A stretch of 53,119 nucleotides of DNA from Bacteroidales bacterium (GTDB lineage: Bacteria > Bacteroidota > Bacteroidia > Bacteroidales > Tenuifilaceae): contig RPRQ01000031.1 in assembly GCA_003818205.1 (NCBI GenBank), positions 1 to 53,119 on the forward strand, in the 5' to 3' direction. The position numbers were made by a program, and so were the translations under genes. The first letter of the stretch is position 1; the number at the start of each line of letters is the position of its first letter. The notes under the pieces were generated by a model, which saw nothing but the letters and a program-made list of their open reading frames with translations, was not told the DNA's origin and made no database searches. This document shows positions 9,729 to 17,152 of the stretch, one piece after another.

Positions 9729-9857
9729 TTACAGGGTATAGGCTTGCCGTGCGTTGAAATCACGGATAAGGGAGCTGACCACCTTCAGGATAGACCTCTT
9801 TTCATCCTCAGGCAGCTGGTCCAGTTTCTTGAACCCCGGAGCAATCTGGATGCCGTG
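9729..9857 (-). pseudogene. C-terminal remnant of an XRE-family regulator
   Basis: Read on the minus strand, directly after and in frame with the stop of the PIN toxin gene, 43 codons encode HGIQIAPGFKKLDQLPEDEK followed by RSILKVVSSLIRDFNARQAYTL and a stop. The LPEDEK...VVSSLIRDF.ARQAY ending is typical of the C-terminal helices of Bacteroidota XRE regulators. No start codon or HTH part is present, so this is a fragment left after rearrangement. Being in frame with the PIN stop is probably chance. Confidence 0.6.
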
Positions 9858-10277
9858 TTATATAAAGGGGTTAACAATTTTTAGCCTGTTTTCTATTGTT
9901 TGGCTATGCTGCATATCTTCCGAATAGAGGGTATTGCAGCCACATTCCAAAGCTGCCGAAATAATGAGCGAATCATAAAACGAATAGCCGTACTTGTTTT
10001 TTATGGCATTGGCTTTTCTTACGGTATCAATGTTATTATCGTGGATAGAGACCATGCTTTCAATCTCTGAAAGTGCCGCTTCCAGATCAACACCCTGTGG
10101 CGAAAATTTTTTATACGCCACATTGCAGAACTCCTGCAATACCTGTGTGCTTACAAAAAGCTGTGGGTTGTTGTCAATCACCTGAAAAGCCTTTTGCTGT
10201 TTGTCCGGCTCGGTAGTTGTATAGCAATAAATCAGTATATTGCTGTCAAGGAACACATTATCGGCTGTTTGCTTCAT
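9858..10277 (-). CDS. PIN-domain toxin (VapC-like)
   Basis: A ~139-residue PIN-domain protein; this family acts as metal-dependent ribonuclease toxins. The acidic PIN residues are visible: FLDSNILIYCY (first Asp), the Glu in LQEFCNVAY, YSFYDSLIISAAL (Asp), and the final ...LYSEDMQH Asp/Glu cluster. I chose the ATG at 10277 (MKQTADNV), which places the first Asp at the usual distance from the N-terminus; an upstream ATG at 10298 would add seven residues. The gene overlaps the end of the antitoxin gene by 20 bases, as is normal for toxin-antitoxin operons. All expected acidic residues are present, so it may be active. Confidence 0.85.
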   Translation of the reverse strand: MKQTADNVFLDSNILIYCYTTTEPDKQQKAFQVIDNNPQLFVSTQVLQEFCNVAYKKFSPQGVDLEAALSEIESMVSIHDNNIDTVRKANAIKNKYGYSFYDSLIISAALECGCNTLYSEDMQHSQTIENRLKIVNPFI

Positions 10278-10467
10278 CACGGTTAAATTTAAACCCACGG
10301 GTGTCGAATTTTAGAGCCTTAAATACATTTTTTGCAGAAGCCCTTTGGGTCTGCCTTACGGGCTCATCTATTGCAAAAGCAATAATCTCAAGTTGCCTGC
10401 CTATATAGCTGTCGGGCAAAGCCAGGATAAGCGTGTTTTTATCTGCGGTAACTACTGTTCGTATCAT
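10258..10467 (-). CDS. antitoxin partner of the PIN toxin
   Basis: A 69-residue protein directly upstream of and overlapping the PIN gene. It begins with a short beta-type segment (MIRTVVTADKNTLILALPDSYIG) and ends in a charged tail (FKFNRDEANSR), a layout seen in small Bacteroidota antitoxins whose C-terminal tail wraps the PIN toxin. I do not recognise a named antitoxin family. Assignment is from size, overlap and order. Its start lies within the 3' end of the damaged XRE gene, so the three genes may once have formed one operon. Confidence 0.7.
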   Translation of the reverse strand: MIRTVVTADKNTLILALPDSYIGRQLEIIAFAIDEPVRQTQRASAKNVFKALKFDTRGFKFNRDEANSR

Positions 10468-10766
10468 ATCCTTTCGTTTTTATAATAATGCAACGTTTTT
10501 TTTGAAAAAAGTCTTTGAATTTCTTTTTGGTAAGCATGGTATCAATCATTTTAAAAATAACATGCTTATCGTCATCATCCAGCTGTTGAATTAACCAGAG
10601 CTGCTCCATCGTGGTTTTATCTTCCACGGTCATTTCCTTGGGCAGCTCCTTGCCCGGGTTCAAAATATCATCCACCGAAACACCGAACAGGCCAGCCAAC
10701 TTATTGAGCAAATCGAGCGAAGGTTCTTTCTTTCCTGAACTTCTTTATGTTATCACCTACATTCAT
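10439..10766 (-). pseudogene. XRE-family regulator broken by an internal deletion
   Basis: From the ATG at 10766 the frame reads MNVGDNIKKF, the usual start of a Cro/C1-type regulator, but runs to a stop after 21 codons. In another frame, directly downstream, the sequence reads SGKKEPSLDLLNKLAGLFG and continues VSVDDILN to a C-terminal helix pair. The join lacks about 25-30 codons that should encode the recognition helix, so the DNA-binding HTH is lost. Near the 3' end a run of eight A shifts the frame; with seven A the protein would end DFFQKNVALL, which is closer to a normal end. Only a headless ~90-residue C-terminal product could be translated (from 10711). Confidence 0.7.
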
Positions 10767-10870
10767 AAGGCTTTGTTTTGCGTCAAAATTAGGCAAAATG
10801 ACCATTAATAGCAAATAATGCGAATTAAGGGTTGAGTAAAACAGTTAACACAATCAATAACTCCGCCCCC

Positions 10871-10907
10871 GCCTACCGCCTGCCTGCCGGTAGGCAGGGT
10901 AGGCAGG
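10871..10907. repeat. GC-rich palindromic repeat (CCTGCC/GGCAGG type)
   Basis: Imperfect palindrome with the core CTGCCTGCCGGTAGGCAGG. The same core recurs at 11052-11092, 14721-14737, 41321-41345 and 49041-49055. It stands out against the AT-rich background. Confidence 0.75.
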
Positions 10908-11051
10908 TTTGCGTGAGAGTTTTTTTGCTGCTGAATAGTTACAACACTTTTAAGAGAAAATCGCTTAAAAAGCATAAACAAAATAGAGGGCTAAAGGCCC
11001 ATTCGCCAGAAGCTGCAAGGAAATAAAACAAAAACGGTTGGGTTGGGCGTA

Positions 11052-11092
11052 GCCTGCCTGCCCTGCCTACCGGCAGGCAGGCGGTAGGCAGG
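11052..11092. repeat. GC-rich palindromic repeat (CCTGCC/GGCAGG type)
   Basis: A longer copy of the palindrome at 10871, with the core CTGCCTACCGGCAGGCAGG flanked by extra partial CCTGCC and GGTAGG units. The two copies are about 180 bases apart. Confidence 0.75.
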
Positions 11093-11351
11093 GTTAGCGG
11101 AGCGTACCTGCATCGTTCTATTTTCAGCAGAGCCTGTCCCGCAAAAAGCAGGATTGCACCTGCATTCATTGCCTGTGAAGGCAAAAGGATTAACTTCGTA
11201 CAACAGGAAAAAGCCTGCCTAACGGCAGATAAACCTAAGAGGATATACTCGACTTAGGGGCACAACTTGCCCCGCTGATAAGCGGAAGGCTAACAGGGTA
11301 AAAGGGAATTTTGTCGTACACCCATAGATTGTCTTCTATATATTCCTTAGC

Positions 11352-12338
11352 TTATGAGCGCATCAATCTATTTAATCGAGTTTGATATGCCTGTAAATAG
11401 TTTCGTTTGAAGCGATCATTCAAGAAGGAGGCTTCTATAAACCCTTTTACTCTATTTGAATAAGAAGTCATTAGCTCAAAGGTTTTATTTACCTGGGATT
11501 CGCCTATTTTAGCATGTTCTGCCATAATAATAAATTGTTCTTTAACCCTTCCTTTTGCTAGCTTTTTTGGCAATAAGCCGTCTTCTAGAGCAAAATCTGG
11601 ATCATCAATATGTAGCCTACTGTTTAATAAATCATATGCAGGGCTTAACCTATAATCGCCCATGGGTGTTTCCAGCAAAGAAAAGTTTTTGAAATGAGCG
11701 TCCCCGTTTGAAAAGATATAGTTAAATAAAAGCAATTTGAAAAGCCTTAGGGATTCGAATTTGTACGCAGGCAGATGCATTCTCATAAGTTCAAATAGCT
11801 CCAAATAATTTCCTAAATATTTATAGCCCTCGCCATGAGTCTGCGGTGTTCTACCAGCTATAGAAGCCAAATCATCCTGTGCCCATTTGCTCCCATCCTC
11901 TTTCACGTCGAAGCGTTTTGTTATGTACGCTGGTGCTCCATTCTTGAAAAAAATCAAAGCATTCTCTGCCGTTTCGATACCATAAACCTGACGGGCAATT
12001 TGCATGGTTAAATGCTCATTGGCAGGCATCTGATCTGCATTTTTGCCTGTACTGGGGATGGGTTTTAAAATATGAGTACCCTGCTCCCCCTCATTTATCA
12101 ATCGAAACTTATTCTTCTCTAACAGCACTGAAAATTTTTCCTGTACCCCTGAAATTGAAATACGTTTTCTGTTTTCTGAAAACAATAAGTCCGTAGATTC
12201 GCTGGATGCAGGAAAATCGTAAGGTAAAACATGGTGCACTTTTCTTCCGCTAAATACCCGATTTAGGCAGGTTCTACTGTAAGAATTGTAGCCTGCTGCG
12301 AGTGTTCCCGGACAATTTTTTATTTCAGGTAAACCCAT
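11352..12338 (-). CDS. hipT: HipT-like serine/threonine kinase toxin (HipA without N-terminal subdomain)
   Basis: A 328-residue HipA-type kinase. Near the N-terminus is a two-cysteine segment (C9 and C24), then the Gly-rich loop with ISISGVQEKF, in which S61 and S63 form the SIS pair. In the HipT toxins of tripartite HipBST systems the equivalent serines are autophosphorylated and regulate activity. The catalytic loop FSNGDAHFKNF and metal-binding SPAYDLL are intact. The N-terminal subdomain 1 that HipA carries is absent and is instead encoded by the preceding gene. The start lies 5 bases after that gene's stop. Targets of known HipA/HipT kinases are aminoacyl-tRNA synthetases (GltX, TrpS); the target here cannot be read from sequence. 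Confidence 0.85.
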   Translation of the reverse strand: MGLPEIKNCPGTLAAGYNSYSRTCLNRVFSGRKVHHVLPYDFPASSESTDLLFSENRKRISISGVQEKFSVLLEKNKFRLINEGEQGTHILKPIPSTGKNADQMPANEHLTMQIARQVYGIETAENALIFFKNGAPAYITKRFDVKEDGSKWAQDDLASIAGRTPQTHGEGYKYLGNYLELFELMRMHLPAYKFESLRLFKLLLFNYIFSNGDAHFKNFSLLETPMGDYRLSPAYDLLNSRLHIDDPDFALEDGLLPKKLAKGRVKEQFIIMAEHAKIGESQVNKTFELMTSYSNRVKGFIEASFLNDRFKRNYLQAYQTRLNRLMRS

Positions 12339-12343
12339 AAACG

Positions 12344-12667
12344 CTATTGAATTTTCATAACCCTCACTGCGCCAATAGTATCATACTTTGCAGTAGTAAT
12401 CAGCAAGCTGAAGTAATCGTTTTCATCTATTCGCATCATTCTGCAAACTATCCCTTTATTTGAGCCCTCGGGCAGCATATTGTAGAAGAATGGAAACATG
12501 AACGTTGAGTGATATGTCTGCTGCGATTTAGGTAATGTGAGGCTTATGGATGGCTTACTGTCGTTTGTTATCCAATTATCATTATACCGATAAGTGAATG
12601 TTCCATCATCATGCTGGGTAAGCACTCCTGCTTCCTCGTTTTTAAATAGAATGTTGGCACTTCTCAT
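12344..12667 (-). CDS. hipS: HipS-like protein (HipA N-terminal subdomain 1)
   Basis: A 107-residue protein matching the 'couple_hipA' N-terminal subdomain: GVLTQHDDGTFTYRYND, SLTLPKSQQTY, then FPFFYNMLPEGSNK. In classical HipA this is fused to the kinase; here it is a separate gene between the HTH gene and the kinase gene. In E. coli O127 HipBST the equivalent HipS is the antitoxin that neutralises HipT. Spacing is 7 bases after hipB and 5 bases before hipT, so a single operon is very likely. The role as antitoxin is by analogy. Confidence 0.8.
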   Translation of the reverse strand: MRSANILFKNEEAGVLTQHDDGTFTYRYNDNWITNDSKPSISLTLPKSQQTYHSTFMFPFFYNMLPEGSNKGIVCRMMRIDENDYFSLLITTAKYDTIGAVRVMKIQ

Positions 12668-12674
12668 GGATTGC

Positions 12675-12881
12675 TCATTTCTTTTTTAGCTGCAAGCAAA
12701 TTTCCAGGCCCAATACATCTGCAAGTTTTTGCAAGGTGCTGAGCGTAGGGTTCCCTTTGCCGCTCTCAAACTGTTTTAAGGTTCGCAAGCCCACGCCGGA
12801 GAATTCTGCAAGGGTTTCCTGTGTCACCTGCAACATTTCTCTGCGCTCCTTTATGGTTTTTATCAATTCATTCATGTGCAT
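12675..12881 (-). CDS. hipB: HipB-like XRE-family transcriptional regulator
   Basis: A 68-residue Cro/C1-type HTH protein (LIKTIKERREMLQVTQETLA, then GVGLRTLKQFESGKGNPTLSTLQKLADVLGL), ending in a Lys-rich tail. It starts with MHM; the second Met at 12875 is an equally good start. As first gene of the hip operon it should bind the operon promoter and repress it. The bases upstream (12882-13000) are AT-rich with several ATAT-containing near-palindromes that could be operators, but I could not single one out. Confidence 0.85.
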   Translation of the reverse strand: MHMNELIKTIKERREMLQVTQETLAEFSGVGLRTLKQFESGKGNPTLSTLQKLADVLGLEICLQLKKK

Positions 12882-13130
12882 TATATGGCTCTTTTCTATG
12901 CAAATATAGGCATATATTCAATAAATACAATGTTAAGAGTAATATATTGCACTTAATCATTCATCGGAATAGCGTGAGCACTTATTTGAATCGAAAGATG
13001 TATTATATGGCACTATTCGCATCTTATTTTATGCCTTTAAGCTCACTGCAATGAATTTTTGGGTTAAGATTAATGGGTTAACAAACTCTTTCTATCATTC
13101 GAATAAAAAAATAAGACACCATAATATTAT

Positions 13131-14564
13131 CTATATCTCCTTCAACGAGAACCCAAGCTTTAGAAGGTTTTCAGGCTTTACAACCTCTCGCAATTTTGAA
13201 TCCTCCATCAGCTTAAGCGTCTCATTCGCCTCGAATATATTCAACCCCTTCGATTTCATCTCATTGGCCAGAGCCGCAGCTCTATTGAACCCGATGTAAG
13301 GTAAAAGAGCCGTGCTAATCGATGGGTTTCGGAATAGATTTTCGCTACCACTTTCCATATCAACCTCAATACCCTGAATCATGTTCAACATCAGCGTACT
13401 GTTTGCTGAGATTAGCAGTTTCAGGCTATCGAGCAGTGCATGGCCGATTAAGGGAATATATGCGTTCAAATCGAGCACTCCCTGACCGCAAAGCCCCGAA
13501 ATCAGCTGATCGTTGCTATACACCCTATGCGATACGCTAATCACATACTCAGCGATTACAGGGTTGATTTTACCGGGCATTACAGAACTACCAACCTGTC
13601 GCTTTGGTATCGATAGCTGATTGGCCGCAATATCCGATGCCATAAGCCTAAGGTCAGAGACCATTTTTTCGAGGTTAACGGCATGAGCCTTCATGGTTGC
13701 ATGAATCTCAACAAAGGTATCGACGTTGGCGGTTGCATCATTTAAATTCTCGCTTCGGGTAATGGGAAGATGGGTAAGCTTATGCAGCTGGTTCACCACC
13801 TCCATTATGAAAAATCGAGGAGTTCCTATCCCTGTTCCTATAGCACCACCACCAAGATTCACCACTTTAATTCGTTCGAAGCATTTGGAAACCCGCCACC
13901 AATCTCTCGCCAACGCCTCGCTATAGGTGCTAAATAGCTGCCCCCACGATGATGGTACTGCTGCTTGCATCTGCGTATAACCTAACCTTAAACTTCCCCG
14001 ATGCTTCTTCTCCTGCTCCTCTACCCTGAATCGAAGGTTGTTGATCGACTCCTCCAACACCCCTAAAAGCTGAAGCGTTGCAACTTTAAGGGCCGTAGGT
14101 ACAACATCGTTGGTGGATTGGAAAATATTGGCATGCTCAATGGGATCGACAAATTTATAATCGCCTGGGTTATGGCCTAATCGAATTAAGGCGAGATTTG
14201 CAATTATCTCGTTAACATTCATATTGATACTTGTTCCTGCGCCTCCCTGAATAGCAGGCACAACAAACTGATCGAAATGCTTGCCCTCGGCAATCTCGAC
14301 CGATGACCCGATTAGCGAATCGATAACCTTATCGTCAATCAGCGAGAAATCCTTTTTTGAAATCTCAGCATCAGCCCTCATCGCATTTGAAAATTCCTTA
14401 TAGGTTAGGTAGCAGGCGCGTTTAACCGTACCCATTGCTTTGTACCATTCAATATGAAATGGGGTTGTATCGGGGAAGTTCTCCTTAGCCCGTAAAGAGT
14501 GAATGCCATAAAGGGCATCATCGGGTATTTCCATTGAACCGAGGTAATCGGACTCTGTTCTCAT
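13131..14564 (-). CDS. aspA: aspartate ammonia-lyase (aspartase)
   Basis: A 477-residue enzyme of the aspartase/fumarase superfamily, the normal length of AspA. It catalyses L-aspartate to fumarate plus ammonia. Visible motifs: GGAGTSINMNVNEIIAN (substrate-binding), FQSTNDVVPTALKVA (aspartase-type; class II fumarase has a different HPND-containing variant) and the superfamily signature GSSVMPGKIN at residues 325-334, whose Ser is the catalytic base. It stands alone on the minus strand between the hip operon and a repeat-rich spacer. In an anaerobic Bacteroidota it would feed fumarate respiration or amino-acid fermentation; this is inference. Start ATG gives MRTESDYLGSMEIP, the expected N-terminus. 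Confidence 0.85.
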   Translation of the reverse strand: MRTESDYLGSMEIPDDALYGIHSLRAKENFPDTTPFHIEWYKAMGTVKRACYLTYKEFSNAMRADAEISKKDFSLIDDKVIDSLIGSSVEIAEGKHFDQFVVPAIQGGAGTSINMNVNEIIANLALIRLGHNPGDYKFVDPIEHANIFQSTNDVVPTALKVATLQLLGVLEESINNLRFRVEEQEKKHRGSLRLGYTQMQAAVPSSWGQLFSTYSEALARDWWRVSKCFERIKVVNLGGGAIGTGIGTPRFFIMEVVNQLHKLTHLPITRSENLNDATANVDTFVEIHATMKAHAVNLEKMVSDLRLMASDIAANQLSIPKRQVGSSVMPGKINPVIAEYVISVSHRVYSNDQLISGLCGQGVLDLNAYIPLIGHALLDSLKLLISANSTLMLNMIQGIEVDMESGSENLFRNPSISTALLPYIGFNRAAALANEMKSKGLNIFEANETLKLMEDSKLREVVKPENLLKLGFSLKEI

Positions 14565-14747
14565 ATCCTTAGGATTTTATCCAAAAGTAAGCAACTCAAT
14601 CGAAAATTTGATAAAAAAGGGATTATAATCCATGATAGGTTACATTAATGGAAGAAACTTTAAAATGGAATATTGGAATAATGGAACCATGAACTCATCT
14701 TCCAATACTCCATTTTTCCCTGCCTACCGGCAGGCATCATTCCATTC

Positions 14748-15080
14748 TAAGAAACTGTTTAAAGTTTAAAATTATAGCAGCAGGGTGAAGTATTTGTGAG
14801 GATGTTGGTGTTAAGGGTATTGATAGTATCACCTCTCTGGGGTTTATAGCACGTAGCACGCTTGTCGATTACCGATGTTTCAGCCCGCTGGGCTTAATGC
14901 GCTGACAGCGGTAGCTGAAAACGCCGTTAGGCGTGATATGTCGGTATAAGGGAGATTCCTAGCTTATCTTTAACACCGTAGGTGTGACATGCTCCCTTGA
15001 GAAAAGGGTAACCCCCCTACTATAATCAGGGATTTTCTTTGTACGAAGAGGTTTAGCATCAAAGAAAAACAGTTTCTAAG
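14748..15080. mobile_element. possible non-autonomous element with 14-bp terminal inverted repeats
   Basis: The ends CTAAGAAACTGTTT (14748-14761) and AAACAGTTTCTAAG (15067-15080) are inverted repeats with one mismatch. The 333-base interior has no gene but contains small hairpins of the form ACGCCGTTAGGCGT and ACACCGTAGGTGT and a CCCGCTGGG stem, a style common in Bacteroidota repeats. No target-site duplication is visible. It fills most of the 700-base gap between aspA and the EamA gene. Confidence 0.5.
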
Positions 15081-15263
15081 TGTAGGAACTGAAGTATTGC
15101 TTAATCAATAGTTTCGCCTTTACTCTAATATAAAATTAAACCAAGTAAGCTCTTAATGATCTCTTTCATATTGAGTTTTTAATAAAACGAGTAACTTCGC
15201 CCACAATTTCTTTCAATATGAATTGTTTTTATACGTCTAACATTCAATATATTACATCAGAAA

Positions 15264-16187
15264 ATGAATAAAAAGACAATTGCCGTTTATGCAAGTGCAA
15301 TTATTGCAATGGTATTCTGGTCTTACTCCTTTATATGGTACAAGGAGGTATTCCTTTTCTATAAACCCATAACGCTTGTCCTTTTCAGATTAGTTATCTC
15401 AAGCATTTTCATGTTCACCTTAACGCTATCGTTAAATCGGTTAAGCCCACTCAAAAAGCACGATATAGGAAACTTTTTACTCCTTGCATTCTTCGAGCCG
15501 TTCATGTACTTCATCGGGGAAAGTTTTGGGGTAAACCTTATTCCATCCTCATTGGCTGCGGTAATTGTTGCAACCATTCCTCTTTTTAGCCCCATTGGGG
15601 CATACTACTTCCATAACGAGCGTATCTCGCTCATGAACTTTTTAGGCATTGTCGTATCAATCATTGGGGTTGCCATTGTAATCTTCCACAAGGGGTTTGT
15701 GGCTATCGAAGCCAATCCTTATGGGGTTGCACTGATGTTCCTCGCTGTGCTTTCAGCCCTTTTCTACTCCGTGATGATAAAAAAGATGGCTTCGCGCTAT
15801 AATGTTCTAACCGTTATCACCTATCAGAATACCTTTGGAATCATCTACTTTATACCTATTTTCTTCATCTTTGAGTTTGATCATTTTCAAACGGTAACCA
15901 TCACGTGGGAAGTGTTAACCCCATTGCTAAAGCTTGGCATCTTCTCGTCATCCTTTGCGTTTATATTCTTCACCTTTGCCATGAAAAACCTTGGCATTAC
16001 AAAGGTTAACGTGTTTACCAATACAATACCTGTGGTTACCGCTATTCTTGCCTGGTACTATCTGGGCGAAGAGCTGAACCTGACCAAGGTGATAGGAATT
16101 GTAGTGGTAATCGGGGGGCTATTCCTCTCACAGTTCCATCCTCGCATGGTAACAAACCTGTTCAACCGCAACGATGTCGAATACTAA
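15264..16187 (+). CDS. EamA/DMT-superfamily transporter
   Basis: A 307-residue membrane protein with about ten hydrophobic segments arranged as two EamA repeats (first about residues 8-140, second about 155-293), the standard length and layout of the 10-TMS drug/metabolite exporter family. Conserved features include an RxxxS stretch in TM2-3 (LFRLVISSIFMF), SLAAVIVATIPLFSPI with a Pro-containing TM4, and ...TNTIPVVTAILAWYYLGEEL near the end. The substrate cannot be predicted; the family exports amino acids and small metabolites. The YkgJ-type gene overlaps its 3' end by 14 bases, so the two are coupled. Confidence 0.85.
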   Translation: MNKKTIAVYASAIIAMVFWSYSFIWYKEVFLFYKPITLVLFRLVISSIFMFTLTLSLNRLSPLKKHDIGNFLLLAFFEPFMYFIGESFGVNLIPSSLAAVIVATIPLFSPIGAYYFHNERISLMNFLGIVVSIIGVAIVIFHKGFVAIEANPYGVALMFLAVLSALFYSVMIKKMASRYNVLTVITYQNTFGIIYFIPIFFIFEFDHFQTVTITWEVLTPLLKLGIFSSSFAFIFFTFAMKNLGITKVNVFTNTIPVVTAILAWYYLGEELNLTKVIGIVVVIGGLFLSQFHPRMVTNLFNRNDVEY

Positions 16188-16668
16188 GAATCTGCGTCTT
16201 CACCTTAAGCAGCTTGCAGGGAATGCCGAAAGCGACAACAAAAACCTTCTAAAGCAGCTTAAACGCAGGCCATCATCGGAGGTTGATGCCCTTTTTCAGG
16301 GGTTACACGATGAGGTCTTTGAGGCGATTAACTGCCTCGATTGCGCCAACTGCTGTAGCACTATAAGTCCAATTATTACCGATAGGGACATCGACAGGAT
16401 GGCAAAGGTGCTTAGAATGAAACCCTCTGAGGTAGTTGCTAAATATCTTAGGATTGATGAGGATAATGATTACGTCTATCGGAATCATCCCTGCCCATTC
16501 CTTGGTGCTGATAACTACTGCTCAATATACGAAGAGCGACCCAAAGCCTGCCGCGAATACCCTCATACCGATAGGCGAAAGGCTCAGCAGCTATTCAGCC
16601 TTACGCTCAAGAACGCGAAGGTCTGCCCTGCGGTTTACCTAATACTTGAGCGAGCGAAAAACAAATAG
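16174..16668 (+). CDS. YkgJ-family cysteine-cluster protein
   Basis: A 164-residue soluble protein. It shows the CxxCC start of the cluster (CLDCANCC at about 49-56), then CPFLGADNYCSIYEERPKAC with the PxxCxxxP-type continuation (REYPH), and a last Cys in AKVCPAVY. This is the YkgJ/UPF0153 zinc- or iron-chelating cysteine-cluster pattern, whose biochemical role is not established. The gene overlaps EamA by 14 bases (ATG inside GATGTCGAATAC), which supports co-translation. Confidence 0.85.
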   Translation: MSNTKNLRLHLKQLAGNAESDNKNLLKQLKRRPSSEVDALFQGLHDEVFEAINCLDCANCCSTISPIITDRDIDRMAKVLRMKPSEVVAKYLRIDEDNDYVYRNHPCPFLGADNYCSIYEERPKACREYPHTDRRKAQQLFSLTLKNAKVCPAVYLILERAKNK

Positions 16669-16808
16669 ATTATCAGAACCCCTCCAAGAATTCTGTTAAA
16701 TGACTCATCCTAGCCCTCTTCTACGGAAGAAAATGGGGTATTAGCGGGACCATCAGCAATTTCAAATTACACCTCCACGCGTTTACCCTTCTAAATTTTA
16801 TATAGTTT

Positions 16809-16917
16809 CTAGTGTCATGTTAATCATACGATGACGTAATAGCATTCAGGGCTATAACCGACGGGTTAACCCGTCGGTTAATGAAAACGTAATAATACAT
16901 ACTTAACATAACACTAG
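16809..16917. mobile_element. family B MITE-like element, copy 1
   Basis: 109 bases with terminal inverted repeats CTAGTGTCATGTTAA and TTAACATAACACTAG (14 of 15 pairs match). At the centre is a perfect palindrome, CCGACGGGTTAACCCGTCGG. The reverse complement of 32486-32594 is the same length and differs at 8 positions counted by eye. It has no coding capacity. The rest of 16669-17152 is AT-rich spacer that should hold the promoter of the following kinase gene. Confidence 0.8.
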
Positions 16918-17152
16918 GTCTTTTCTTATTAAAGTTAACACAATAATGAGTGTCATTCAAGGATGAACATTATCGATGATTTATATCATCACCAAGAATA
17001 TCAAATGGTTAATAGGAATAGCTAACTTAATCGGGTTGACTTTAGTGATGATTATCTTGATCTAATCATAATAAATTACTGATTAATCAAAGTAATAGCT
17101 AATCTCAACTTTGAAACATTGATATTCCTTCTGTTGATTATATAATTTTTGT

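Larger units (their letters stand above)
10767..11351. other. 585-base non-coding stretch between toxin-antitoxin modules
   Basis: No gene is seen on either strand. It holds two large GC-rich palindromes (10871-10907 and 11052-11092), a GCTGCTGAATAGTTAC segment near 10928 that matches the end of the family C elements described below, and AT-rich filler. Apparent short reading frames here run through the palindromes and are not believable. Confidence 0.5.

Noticed and set aside
10832-11203. Several 60-80-codon frames on both strands between the PIN/XRE and hip modules
   Set aside because: They translate the GC-rich palindromes into Arg/Pro/Ala-rich strings and have no coding features.
12888-13020. 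Possible hipB operator palindromes
   Set aside because: Several ATAT-containing near-palindromes exist, but in AT-rich DNA none stands out enough to call.
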